DNA of 64,000 nt, from the NCBI RefSeq assembly GCF_900880675.1, contig NC_044195.1, positions 32,741,521 through 32,805,520 on the forward strand, read 5' to 3'. Positions 33,690 through 44,522 of the stretch are shown in pieces (position 1 is the stretch's first letter; the number at the start of each line of letters is the position of its first letter). The notes under the pieces are model-generated. The model saw nothing but the letters and a program-made list of their open reading frames with translations, was not told where the DNA came from and ran no database searches. A program made the translations under genes and the position numbers. Source of the DNA: Sparus aurata (taxonomy: Eukaryota; Chordata; Actinopteri; Spariformes; Sparidae).

Positions 33690-33850
33690 TAACTTCTCAT
33701 CGGTATACTCCGGTTCGAACAAATATGGTCTACCGTCGAATTCAGAAGGTTCGTCGTTGATGTCTTCCACTTCAACATCAGACAAGCTCTCCTTTGTGAC
33801 TACAGCTTCGATCGCCACTGAAGAGTCCCCTCTCTGTACGAGCTATGATC
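33690..33850 (-). mobile_element. Transposon-borne exon encoding a 'SEFDGRPYLFEPEYT' peptide
   Basis: On the minus strand an open frame reads AIEAVVTKESLSDVEVED, then INDEPSEFDGRPYLFEPEYT. This acidic N-terminal peptide is one I recognise from repetitive fish predicted proteins carrying a P2X7-like C-terminal zinc-binding domain. Only this exon-like piece is present, so it is probably carried by a non-autonomous DNA element (about 33640-34190). Family assignment is from memory and uncertain. Confidence 0.4.
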
Positions 33851-34565
33851 ATGCGCAGACAAGCTAGCTCTCAATGCAGAGCAAATAGACCCATAACAGG
33901 CTATTGTAAGGCTAATGGCTCATGACAGGCTGTAACATGAACACGTACGTTATGAACAGAAAAACGAAAATGCTGGAATACGTCTCTGTCTGCACAATTC
34001 AAGTTTCTGTCTCTGCCAGTGAGGGAGTAAGCGCACGCTTGACGGATAGACTGGTTTGGCCTACCGGAAGACAGTGCTGTAAACAAACCGGTATGTGGCT
34101 GCTTGCACAAACACACAGTTTTTATCCACTTTTTTATTCATACATGAGTCATACACACTACAGTGCTGTGTTGTAAGGTGTCTGCTGATGTTGCATAACT
34201 TTTGGGGTGAGATTTGGAGCATGTTAAGAAGCTTAAAAGTGTAAAGTTCTGACCCCATGCTGTTAGTTGTCAATGCTAACTCTCCATTCAAGGAGCCCTG
34301 TAAGGGCTGGACCAAAAGTGTTCGCTTCTTCGGTACTGGCAAGTCAAGTGTGGCTTGAGCGATAAAGCTGCATGTTGAAATCGACTGAAGTTATCCGTTA
34401 AGAGTGGCATGACTTCAAATATTTAAAGATGAAAGAATTTCTACTCTAAGCCAAGGCGTTTTCTAGATAACTATAAAAATGGAAACTTAATTAACAGCAA
34501 AGTTTAATACAATTGAGGTCTATGGAAATTCTTTTGTGGTATCAGTTCTCTTAAACTAAGCAACC

Positions 34566-34566
<1 letters not shown>
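33851..34566. other. Spacer, probably the rest of a DNA element and unit flank
   Basis: No gene recognised. The 34200-34340 stretch has short minus-strand frames without similarity. Confidence 0.3.

Positions 34567-34603
<37 letters not shown>
34567..34603. repeat. (CA)n microsatellite
   Basis: About 18 CA units. Confidence 0.9.
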
Positions 34604-34605
<2 letters not shown>

Positions 34606-34794
34606 TGCTTAGGTTTTCTTTTTCTCTGAACAGACAGCCCACTGAGGGAGTGAATATCCTCCGCCTCTCTGCAAACAAGCCCATAAAGATGTCCTCTGAA
34701 AAGTTCTGTAACATCAACCCTGTTTGAAGACCTGAGCCTTCAACAGCGAGGAGGACAGCCGACAGCACTGAGTCTCGATGAAAAAGTGTCTATT
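34604..34794. other. Exon-like block related to 7350-7393
   Basis: 'acatcaaccctgtttgaaga' and 'cctgagccttc' (34710-34741) correspond to the block at 7350 and at 5829. Splice signals are less clear than at 7350. A possible non-coding exon of unit B. Confidence 0.3.
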
Positions 34795-34802
34795 ATCTAG
34801 CC

Positions 34803-35136
34803 CAGGGATTCCCAAAGTGTGGTGCGCGCACCCCTGGGGGTGCGCAAGCCGCCACCAGGGGGTGCGCGAGATGAAAAATGTAATGGTAGTCTGGTGTAAA
34901 AATATTACACAGTGTCTGTGCGTTCAGACCGAAAGCGCACAAAGAGGAAAATCTGCCTTGTCCGCCTTGTCCACTCCACCTAAGTCGCTTAGTCACCCTG
35001 TTCGTTCTTGCTTCTAAATTTAAAGGGCCCGCAAGCCACTCGCGTTAAACACCACCACGCAACTACTGCTGTAGCACAGCCCATCTATTTACCGACATCG
35101 TTGATCACGGAAAGTTACTCGTTGAACAGTAACTTG

Positions 35137-35178
<42 letters not shown>

Positions 35179-36148
35179 CACAGCCACTGGAGAAACTGCT
35201 ATTGCAGGGGTGGACTGGCCATCGGGAGTACCGGGGTTTTTTCCGGTGGGCCGATGAACGGCCGTTTTTGATTTTATTTTTATTAATTCATTTATTTATT
35301 TATTTATTTATGCTGCGCCTACACGTTTCTCTGTCGACCCCAAGAGAGTGAGAGATTGGTGAAAAGATCAAACTGAGCTTCAGCGTCTGTCCAAGGAGGA
35401 CAGTAGCAGGACCAGGCTGCCTGGTGGAGGGAGGAAGAAGTCTAGCGAGGAGCTGGAGATAAACATGCGGGAATGGGTGATCAGCAAACGGGCACGCCAC
35501 GAGAGAGTGTCCCGCATGATGATCAAGGCGAAACAAATGTACGCCACCTTGGGTGACAGCAGAGATGAGGAGTTTGCAGCGAGTGCTGGTTGGCTGAATT
35601 GTTTCCTCCGCCACAACAACTTCACTTGCAGAAAGATGCCAGATAATTCACAGAGAAGCTGGCGAAGTATGTGACATTTTCATCCCGGATTTTGAGAGGA
35701 AGGAACTAAACTCCTGTCACAAATTGCCACCTGGTCCCAAATAAACGCCCTGGCTATTATTTGGTAATTTACGGTATGATAACTCTCCCGGCCCGGGGAG
35801 AGAGACAAGCATCACAGTGCTCAGCTGCAGACACATCAGAGAGGTGACGAGTTTCGAGTCCCAATTTCTCTGGGACCGACCTGACTGAGGGACGACAGCA
35901 GAGCGAGACATCCCCATTGGTTATCGCATGGCTTTTCCCCCTTTTCCACCTAGACGCGTCATAGCTCATTACATAAAGTTGGAGGATTTTTAAAATTTTT
36001 TTTTTCCTCCTGCCTCCGCCTTTTCCACCTTTCCCTCCTTGTCCACCTGGCTCCCATCCATTGCATTAATATGGGTAAGTCTTTGTCGGTATTGATATTA
36101 TTGCTAAAAATATAGGCCTACTGGGAATACTCACACATCCTCCTCCCC

Positions 36149-36183
<35 letters not shown>

Positions 36184-36494
36184 CAGGCTGAAAATATAAC
36201 ATTTATGTCAAAATCGTGCTTTCTGTTACTGAGCCTGTGTCTGTCCCTCATCCCCTTAAAAGTGGAAGCTTGTGCATAACTTTGTTGTATTATATTGAAA
36301 CTCTGTTGATGTTGTTATCGTCATGCGTGTTCTGGTTATTTGCGCATGATTAAACATGAGTCTTTATATGGCGATAAAACAAAGCTTTGTTGCGTTTTTT
36401 TTGTTGTGTTTTTTTTTTGGGGGGGGTGGGGGGTGCGTCAGCCCGGTTGGGACGTAGAAGGGGGTGCTCCGCAAAAAAAGTTTGGGAACCGCTG
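34803..36494. mobile_element. hAT element with 8-bp target-site duplication ATCTAGCC
   Basis: Ends are cagggattcccaaag... and ...gtttgggaaccgctg (imperfect TIR). ATCTAGCC is repeated exactly at 34795-34802 and 36495-36502, diagnostic of hAT integration. The 1,692-bp interior holds a (CA)n tract (about 35140-35182), a TTTA repeat (about 35283-35310), a (CT)n tract (36151-36179) and, unexpectedly, a pogo/CENPB-type HTH fragment (35405-35674) instead of a hAT transposase. Confidence 0.88.
35405..35674 (+). pseudogene. CENPB/Tc5-type helix-turn-helix fragment of a pogo-like transposase
   Basis: The frame through 35432-35674 reads 'GRKKSSEELEINMREWVISK' then 'RVSRMMIKAKQMYA' and 'FAASAGWLNCFLRHNNFTCR'. 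This matches the second DNA-binding HTH of pogo/Tigger transposases (F-x-AS-x-GWL-x-x-F--R-). No DDE domain follows. It sits inside the hAT element and may be a captured fragment. Confidence 0.6.
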
Positions 36495-36502
36495 ATCTAG
36501 CC

Positions 36503-37426
36503 CATAGTTTTTCTTTGATATGAGCATTAATGAGCATTGATTGATGAAAAAAATGACTCATCACGAAAGGAACAATATAAGTTATTTAAAAAACAAAAAC
36601 ATCTTATCCTTCATTTTTATCCTCCAGCTTGGTTATTGTCTTGCACCTGAATTTAGGGTTTTATGTTTGTGTGCGAGATAACATTTTGTTTCAGCTCTAA
36701 CGTCACATTATCATCACACACCTAGCAATTAAAACAGCTCTTCAAATCAAATATCAAATACAAAGTCACATGCTGATAATTAATTCTATTTTATTCAATA
36801 TGATGGAACTGTGTAAAGTTTGGCAATGACAGCTTCTTCCTGGTTTTATTAAATCACATTAAGGAACCACAGTGGTAATTTCCTCACATAACAGTTCAAT
36901 GCAAATGGGGAATATAATTGCAGTGTGAGGATAACTGTTATGAAACTGTAGAACTGTTTCAACTGCATTCATCCACACATGTCCTAAATTCAGCCTGTTA
37001 CATCATAGAAACTACTACAAATACTAAGAGAAGAGAAAAAAAATAAAACTATACCATACAGGTCTTTCCACATGTAATACATTACTGTTCAATGCCTGTT
37101 TAGGATTGTTTTTTATCTGTTTTATTCAATTTGATATTCCAGTGCCAGTTACAGTTGGATAATACTGTAAATCAATGAGACAATTGGCATTTCTCTTGGC
37201 TGACATATCATTTGTGATAACAAGCAAAGCATTGACATACTACGTTATTTATGGTGCCATCAAGGCTAGAGTATAAAACTAGTTATAGTGATTGGCTTTG
37301 TTTCACAGCACAGACAGTACTGGCAGAAGGTTGTTTTTTAGGTGTAGGATAACCATAGTGGTTCTTTCACATTTCACATGATCATGTGATCAGGTCAGCA
37401 CATCTCTCTATAAAAGCAAGAAATCT
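36503..37426. repeat. Unit B left/upstream sequence, copy 2
   Basis: 36780-37060 matches 63850-64000 ('caatgacagcttcttcctgg', 'ataattgcagtgtgaggata') and 33585-33670. 37060-37395 matches 26800-27680. No gene. Confidence 0.65.
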
Positions 37427-37439
37427 CTGTCTGTCTGTC

Positions 37440-37490
<51 letters not shown>
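37427..37490. repeat. (GTCT)n(GT)n microsatellite
   Basis: Five GTCT units followed by about 22 GT units. Confidence 0.95.
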
Positions 37491-37491
<1 letters not shown>

Positions 37492-37763
37492 CCTCAAATA
37501 TCTCTGTGGATCAGGATCAGACTGACCTGAGACTTTCAACATGGCTGCTGCGTGGTTCAGTGGTGTGCAACTAAGCATTTGCTTGGACTGCAATGATAGC
37601 GTGAATAAATTATTTCATAAATGCTTTACAAATTCAGCAAGCATTGTCCACCGGAGCCACCACAGTCACGTGCGCACCAGAGCCAACCACTGCACACCGT
37701 GGCCACGTAAGCACCAGAGCCAATCACTGCAGAGTTCAAGCCCACGACATACCTTAAAAAACA
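37491..37763. other. No recognisable gene
   Basis: Contains repeated 'accagagccaa/accggagcca' and 'cactgca' words at 37650-37730. A 98-codon frame (37541) has no recognisable similarity. Confidence 0.35.
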
Positions 37764-38616
37764 GCAGATTTATACCTGCAGTGGCGCGAGCTGGACCGGG
37801 ATTTTGCCGGCGGTTCGGTTCCGTTCTGTGCATCTAAACTGACTGTTGTGGATAACTGAGATTAAACAAGTCCAAGTCTATTCGGGTCTGAGGAGATCCA
37901 GAGACACGCGGACAACAAAGTGGGATCGGAATCTGTGGATGTTCGTGTGCTACACGGCCCACCGCCCGAGTTGACGCAGCGGACGCACTGGCACGTCCAA
38001 AACCGGATTTAGGGTAAATAATGTGGGATCGGAATCTGTGGATGTTCGTGTGTAGCTAGCTGCTAGCCGCAAACCGACCCACACGGCCCACATCCCGAGT
38101 TGACGGAGCAGATGCACTGTCCAAAACTGGATTTAGGGTAAATAATGTACAACATGCTTTTTCGCGAACATTGCTGTTACGTTTGCTTTATGTCTGGTGC
38201 AGGAAGAAACAGTAAAAATGTGCTTTTGTCACAAGCGGATTTATACCTGCAGCGGCGCGAGCTGGACCGGGATTTTGCCGGCGGTTTGGTCCCATTCTGT
38301 TCTGTTCATCTAAACTGACTGTTGTGGATTGTAATGAGATTAAACAAGTCCAGACCGAGTCTGTTCCGGTCTGAGGAGATCCGGAGACGCGCGGTCAACA
38401 AAGTGGGATCGGAATCTGTGGATGTTCGTGTGTAGCTAGCTGCTAGCCGCTAACCGACCCACACGGCCCACATCCCGAGTTGACGGAGCAGCTGCACTGG
38501 CACGTCCAAAACTGGATTTAGGGTAAATAATGTCCAACATGCTTTTTTGCGAACATTGCCGTTACGTTTGCTTTATGTCTGGTGCAAGAAGAAACAGTAA
38601 AAATGTGCTTTTGTCA
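37764..38616. repeat. GC-rich tandem duplication of unknown class
   Basis: Copy 1 (37764-38234) and copy 2 (38235-38616) both run from 'gatttatacctgcag(t/c)ggc' through 'agctggaccgggattttgcc' to 'gaagaaacagtaaaaatgtg'. Copy 1 also contains an internal duplication ('gggatcggaatctgtggatg' at about 37923 and 38026). Possibly an LTR-like or DNA-element terminal module; no coding was recognised. Confidence 0.75.
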
Positions 38617-39181
38617 AGAAAGTGTCCAAGGAGCAAGTTTGGTTGTTGAGGAACAGGATGATGTGGGAGGGACATCGGCGGATGATTGACAGCAGCAGTG
38701 ATGTGTTGGAGACGGCGACAGAGATAGCAAGTTTTGAGAGTTGAGAGATTTGTGACATATAGCGTGTTTGGAATGTATAGTTAGTGTGTTATGTAGTATT
38801 TGGTGTGGTGTGTTTAGTGAGTAGTGGAGTCGTGTTGTGAGGCAAACCAAGGAGGAGACGGCTGAATGTGGAACAGGCAGGAATGAGCTGAGGAGCCTGA
38901 GGCATTGCCTGCATTTAAATGTAAATAGTAACACATAACTTTGTAAATTTCAAAAACTTATGCACCAATTTAGTATACAACAATTTATATTTGCATTATG
39001 CAATTGGTTCATTAAACATATTTGTGGTTTTCACGGTAAAAAAGTACCTTAAAATGAAAAAATAACTGTACAGTCACACATGTGAGGTTGTGCTAAAAAT
39101 AATTACACCAAGTAAGGCAAGGTAAATAGTTTTTAAAGTGAAATATAATGGTATAATCAAAAGTAGTCAAAAGCAGCCAAT
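38617..39181. other. Repeat-like sequence, unclassified
   Basis: 38640-38930 ('gatgatgtgggagggacatc', 'gtggagtcgtgttgtgaggc') looks like a fish dispersed repeat linked to the preceding module; the remainder is AT-rich. No gene. Confidence 0.35.
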
Positions 39182-39183
39182 TA

Positions 39184-41174
39184 GGGTAAGTGTACCTAAT
39201 AAGTCCACGTACCATATAAGCCCACTTGTGACTTCTGAGTCAATTTAAAAAAAAACTACATCACCATTTCTGCTGGTTCATGGTTCTTCCAATGCAGCTG
39301 ATTGTTACATATATTATACTTTTGATTGTAAGCCAATCAGATTTGTTGATCTTGAGTTATCGAAGCACATGTGTGACATGTGCCTGCTGCTCCCAGAAGA
39401 AGTTACAAAAAAACGTAGGTGATTTTGATGCCCTGAAAAACAAAATTTTTTTCCATATTTCTACTCCTGCTTTTGGTAAATACTCATTTGTTATCAACAT
39501 TTAAGAGATTAGTGCTTTAAATAAAACATATGTTAGAATTTTACTAGAATTAGAAATGTTTTTTTCTTTTGTAGTCAAAATATGTGTTTTAGCATGCTAG
39601 CCAACAACCCATATGCTGCATCAATACAGTCACTGCATAGCATTGCTCATTGCAATGACATAAAGCATGATAAGCATGTGTAGTTTACATTTTGTAGGCA
39701 GAATATCCTATTGTACTGTTAAATAGATAATACATGTGTATATGTATGTTTATTTATTTTTTAATCAACATTTTTACCAAGTGGGCTTAAAGGGGACACT
39801 AGCAAAAAAAACACACCATTTAGGGTGGATGTAAATGAGTATAGCTAAATACTTAAATGCATGATCAATTAATACTTTTCATGTTATGTTAGTACAGCAT
39901 ATATAGATTCATGTCATGTAGTTGTTTTTTTAATGTCATGTGTGTAGAAAAAAATATTCTGACTTTTAACCAGAAATTCACTGATGTTCCCTTTAAGCCC
40001 ACCTGCTCCCATTAAGCCCACTTAGCTGTGTTTCAATGGAGATTTTCTCCCTTTTGACTTTTGAACCATTTTCCTGCCTAAAATTGACCTTACCTAATCA
40101 ATCAGCTTCATAATTCAGATAATTAAATACCCAAATTTAAATATGAGTGATGTTGCATAGGTCAATTCATTCTGGATAGGCCTACATTCTATCCTACCAT
40201 TAGCATAATTCTCGATCCTTTACTTTTCAGATGACATGACTAGAACACGAAAAAAGTACAGCTCATGCAAACACATGGCAGAAGCATGCCGCCAATATAC
40301 AGGGCGGGAACAATGACAAAGTTCTCAGTTCTGGCAAGAACTTACTCTTTAATGTTACTCCACAATGGTTTTAATGGTTTCTATGTAAGCTGTTTTTATG
40401 TTTTAAAAATCAATTAAAGTTATTTATTTAATTGTAAGTACTGAAATTGACTTGTTTATTATCCTTAAAATATTAGTATTGAACCAGTACACTGCCTTTC
40501 TTTCAGTCATTAGGTCTTCAGAAATCTAGATAAAAACATCTGCACTCTCAACCAGCTGGCTGGACCAGAAATTTTGGCCAATTGTAAATGCCAACAGTAC
40601 AATATAGGATAGAGATGCAGACAAAATGACAACACATATGGAAAGATGTACTCAAGAGTAATTTCCATTCTAATTTTGATTTGTCAATGAATAGTTTTTT
40701 GGCTACATTCCAAAGAAGACATGTTGTAAGTTTAGCTTTTTCTGTGTTGACAACACAGCAAAGGCTGATCACGCCTATTTCAAATGCAATTTCCAGGCCA
40801 GAGGAAAGGAGTGGAGACAAATTAGAAATAGCTATTGAGAGCTAAGACATTACATTTCTTAATAGAATAAGTTTGGATTGTTAAGATTTTTAACTATATA
40901 CATTTATTTATCAACAAGTCATGAAGTGGGCTTATTTGGAACACCCATGGGCTTAATGGGTACATTAACTACCCATTAAGCCCATGCCAGACTTTTGACA
41001 TTTTGACAAACTAAACATTAAAAACATAAAAAAATTGGTATAAATGAATTATTGACACTTCAAATGAGACATTAGACTATCATTTTAACTAAAATGTTCT
41101 CACTTTAATTGGGGCGGTATATATTAAAAATGTCTGAAAAGCAGATTTGGTAGGCTTAATAGGTACACTTACCC
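39184..41174. mobile_element. pogo/Tc-mariner-like element, TA target, with 'taagccca' subterminal repeats
   Basis: Ends are gggtaagtgtacctaataag and its near-exact inverse cttaataggtacacttaccc, flanked by TA (39182-39183, 41175-41176). The interior has many direct and inverted copies of TAAGCCCA(C) (39212, 39782, 39995, 40014, 40925, 40950, 40975). A short frame at 40237-40314 starts MTRTRKKYSSCKHMAEACRQ, resembling the first residues of pogo-type HTH transposases. No DDE core was seen, so the element is non-autonomous. Confidence 0.7.
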
Positions 41175-42174
41175 TATATCCCTGACGTCCCACCTTCAAA
41201 AACAGCCTCATTTGGCCATCCATGAAAAAGCTACTTCACCTCCCACTTTTCTATAGGAATACATGCTTCCTACGGGCAATGCACTAGTAAGGAAACAAAA
41301 GATGCAAGTCCCTACTCAAAATCCAGGTGAGCTCATTCTTTCTCTGCCATGACCAAGCTCAATCGCATGGGCGGAGCAGCTCAGTCCCATCTATCCTCAT
41401 CACTATGTCGTGCCAACAGCCATGCAGGTAGCTCTGCATTGGTTTCAGTTCATTTGGTTAACAAATCGGACAGACAGGTATAGTACACAATATATTTCAG
41501 GGATGATGTTATAATCCACCATGGCCTCCACAGAAAGAGCTTCGTTTGCAGCTGCATGCAAATTCCTCCAACCCTTCCTCTATAGACTTCTTTCTGCTAA
41601 CCAGCTAACCCCAGCCAGTAGCCTACTGTGTGTCTTTGCATGCGGTCTTTAGTTGCAAACTATTCTTTCTCTAACTTTCCAATGTGTATATTGATGTATT
41701 TATAGTATATTGCGTTAAGTATAGTATATGAGAGAGCTTAGTGTTGGTGAAACTGGGGTCTTGCAACCAGGACATAGTTTGTTTATAGCATAATGTTTGT
41801 TTTTTACTTTTGGAAACTGCATTTACACTTCAAAAAACAAAGTATTGTTCATCAAGTGGTGTTAATTTTTGAATGTTATCTTGCTGAACAAAACACGTAA
41901 ACATCCTAAATTTTTGTTTAGATATCCATAGAAGATCATGAAGTTTCAGTATGATTTGTCCAATGGTCACTTATGAGTTGTGAGAATAGGATTTTCTCAT
42001 TTGCAATTACTAGTATCAGTTACATTTAAGACTAACAAGTCCAAATGTTTGCTACAACAAAGGCCTAAAACAATTTGCTTTGTTTTTGATGGTTGGTTGA
42101 AGTATCGAGGTTCAATATCTAGGTTATGTGCTCCGACATTTTATCTTATGTCAATGTATTACTTTATCTTGCAG

Positions 42175-42237
42175 TATTACTGGTCAAGATGTTGCGCAAA
42201 GTGAGCCAGCCATCATGGACGAACAGAAAAAATTGAG
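42175..42237 (+). CDS. SAMD9-like unit B, first coding exon, copy 1
   Basis: Bounded by atcttgcag and gtgagg. ATG at 42215 (gccatcATGG) starts MDEQKKL plus two bases. The duplicate exon at 44270-44327 is nearer the large exon. If both are transcribed, this one could supply an alternative first exon, or both could be included in one mRNA. Confidence 0.5.
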
Positions 42238-42331
42238 GTGAGGTTGAAATAAATGACATTTTCTGTATTGAGTGCAAGCAGTATAGTATCTAGTCCTGTT
42301 ATTAATTTCTCTCTTTAAATTACTTTCGTAG

Positions 42332-42398
42332 CAGTGGCAATCCAGACGTTTGCAAAGTGGAAGCCAATGATGGTATGGCAGATCAAGGCGAAATGAAG
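42332..42398 (+). CDS. SAMD9-like unit B, second 5' coding exon, copy 1
   Basis: Identical to 44422-44488 apart from its context. After the split Ser codon it reads SGNPDVCKVEANDGMADQGE then MK, ending in phase 0 before gtaaat. Confidence 0.5.
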
Positions 42399-42498
42399 GT
42401 AAATGACAACTTTTAGGGAAACATGCTCCTATTAGGGATGTCCCGATCCAATAACGTGATCGGAAATCAGGGCCGATCATGTGGTTTTAGACACGATC

Positions 42499-43268
42499 AA
42501 TTAAAGTTATTTATTTAATTGTAAATACTGAAATTGACTTGTTTATTATCCTTAAAATATTAGTATTGAACCAGTACACTGCCTTTCTTTCAGTCATTAG
42601 GTCTTCAGAAATCAAGATAAAAACATCTGCACTCTCAACCAGCTGGCTGGACCAGAAATTTTGGCCAATTGTAAATGCCAACAGTACAATATAGGATAGA
42701 GATGCAGACAAAATGACAACACATATGGAAAGATGAGGTACTCAAGAGTAATTTCCATTCTAATTTTGATTTTGTCAATGAATAGTTTTTTGGCTACATT
42801 CCAAAGAAGACATGTTGTAAGTTTAGCTTTTTCTGTGTTGACAACACAGCAAAAGGCTGATCATGCCTATTTCAAATGCAATTTCCAGGCCAGAGGAAAG
42901 GAGTGGAGACAAAATAGAAATAGCTATTGAGAGCTAAGATATTACATTTCTTAATAGAATAAGTTTGGATTGTTAAGATTTTTAACTAAATACATTTATT
43001 TATCAACAAGTCATGAAGTGGGCTTATTTGGAACACCCATGGGCTTAATGGGTACATTAAGTACCCATTAAGCCCATGCCAGACTTCTGACATATTTTGA
43101 CAAACTAAACATTAAAAACATAAAAAAATTGGTATAAATGAATTATTGACACTTCAAATGAGACATTAGACTATCATTTTAACTAAAATGTTCTCACTTT
43201 AATTGGGGCGGTATATATTAAAAATGTCTGAAAAGCAGATTTGGTAGGCTTAATAGGTACACTTACCC
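42499..43268. mobile_element. Duplicated right part of the pogo-like element
   Basis: Carried along by the 2.09-kb tandem duplication; it ends with the same 'gtacacttaccctata' terminus and has no left end of its own. Confidence 0.85.
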
Positions 43269-44269
43269 TATATCCCTGACGTCCCACCTTCAAAAACAGC
43301 CTCATTTGGCCATCCATGAAAAAGCTACTTCACCTCCCACTTTTCTATAGGAATACATGCTTCCTACGGGCAATGCACTAGTAAGGAAAACAAAAGATGC
43401 AAGTCCCTACTCAAAATCCAGGTGAGCTCATTCTTTCTCTGCCATGACCAAGCTCAATCGCATGGGCGGAGCAGCTCAGTCCCATCTATCCTCATCACAA
43501 TGTCGTGCCAACAGCCATGCAGGTAGCTCTGCATTGGTTTCAGTTCATTTGGTTAACAAATCGGACAGACAGGTATAGTACACAATATATTTCAGGGATG
43601 ATGTTATAATCCACCATGGCCTCCACAGAAAGAGCTTCGTTTGCAGCTGCATGCAAATTCCTCCAACCCTTCCTCTATAGACTTCTTTCTGCTAACCAGC
43701 TAACCCCAGCCAGTAGCCTACTGTGTGTCTTTGCATGCGGTCTTTAGTTGCAAACTATTCTTTCTCTAACTTTCCAATGTGTATATTGATGTATTTATAG
43801 TATATTGCGTTAAGTATAGTATATGAGAGAGCTTAGTGTTGGTGAAACTGGGGTCTTGCAACCAGGACATAGTTTGTTTATAGCATAATGTTTGTTTTTT
43901 ACTTTTGGAAACTGCATTTACACTTCAAAAATCAAAGTATTGTTCATCAAGTGGTGTTAATTTTTGAATGTTATCTTGCTGAACAAAACACGTAAACATC
44001 CTAAATTTTTGTTTAGATATCCATAGAAGATCATGAAGTTTCAGTATGATTTGTCCAATGGTCACTTATGAGTTGTGAGAATAGGATTTTCTCATTTGCA
44101 ATTACTAGTATCAGTTACATTTAAGACTAACAAGTCCAAATGTTTGCTACAACAAAGGCCTAAAACAATTTGCTTTGTTTTTGATGGTTGGTTGAAGTAT
44201 CAAGGTTCAATATCTAGGTTATGTGCTCAGACATTTTATCTTATGTCAATGTATTACTTTATTTTGCAG

Positions 44270-44327
44270 TATTACTGGTCAAGATGTTCAAGATGCCAGC
44301 CATCATGGACGAACAGAAAAAATTGAG
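44270..44327 (+). CDS. samd9l: SAMD9-like unit B, first coding exon (proximal copy)
   Basis: Bounded by attttgcag (44261-44269) and gtgagg. ATG 44305 has a strong context (gccatcATGG) and starts MDEQKKL; an in-frame upstream ATG at 44284 would add MFKMPAI. The exon ends with two bases of a Ser codon completed by the next exon. Unit A's counterpart (13287-13311) has lost the ATG part. Confidence 0.6.
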
Positions 44328-44421
44328 GTGAGGTTGAAATAAATGACATTTTCTGTATTGAGTGCAAGCAGTATAGTATCTAGTCCTGTTATTAATTTCT
44401 CTCTTTAAATTACTTTCGTAG

Positions 44422-44488
44422 CAGTGGCAATCCAGACGTTTGCAAAGTGGAAGCCAATGATGGTATGGCAGATCAAGGCGAAATGAAG
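44422..44488 (+). CDS. samd9l: SAMD9-like unit B, second 5' coding exon (proximal copy)
   Basis: Acceptor ctttcgtag, donor gtaaat. The frame reads SGNPDVCKVEANDGMADQGE then MK and joins in phase 0 to AGT at 48013 (SQEEDLSPDIKDW...). The internal ATG at 44465 (MADQGEMK) is shared with unit C and may be an alternative or ancestral start. Confidence 0.65.
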
Positions 44489-44522
44489 GTAAATGACAAC
44501 TTTTAGGGAAATATGCTCCTAT

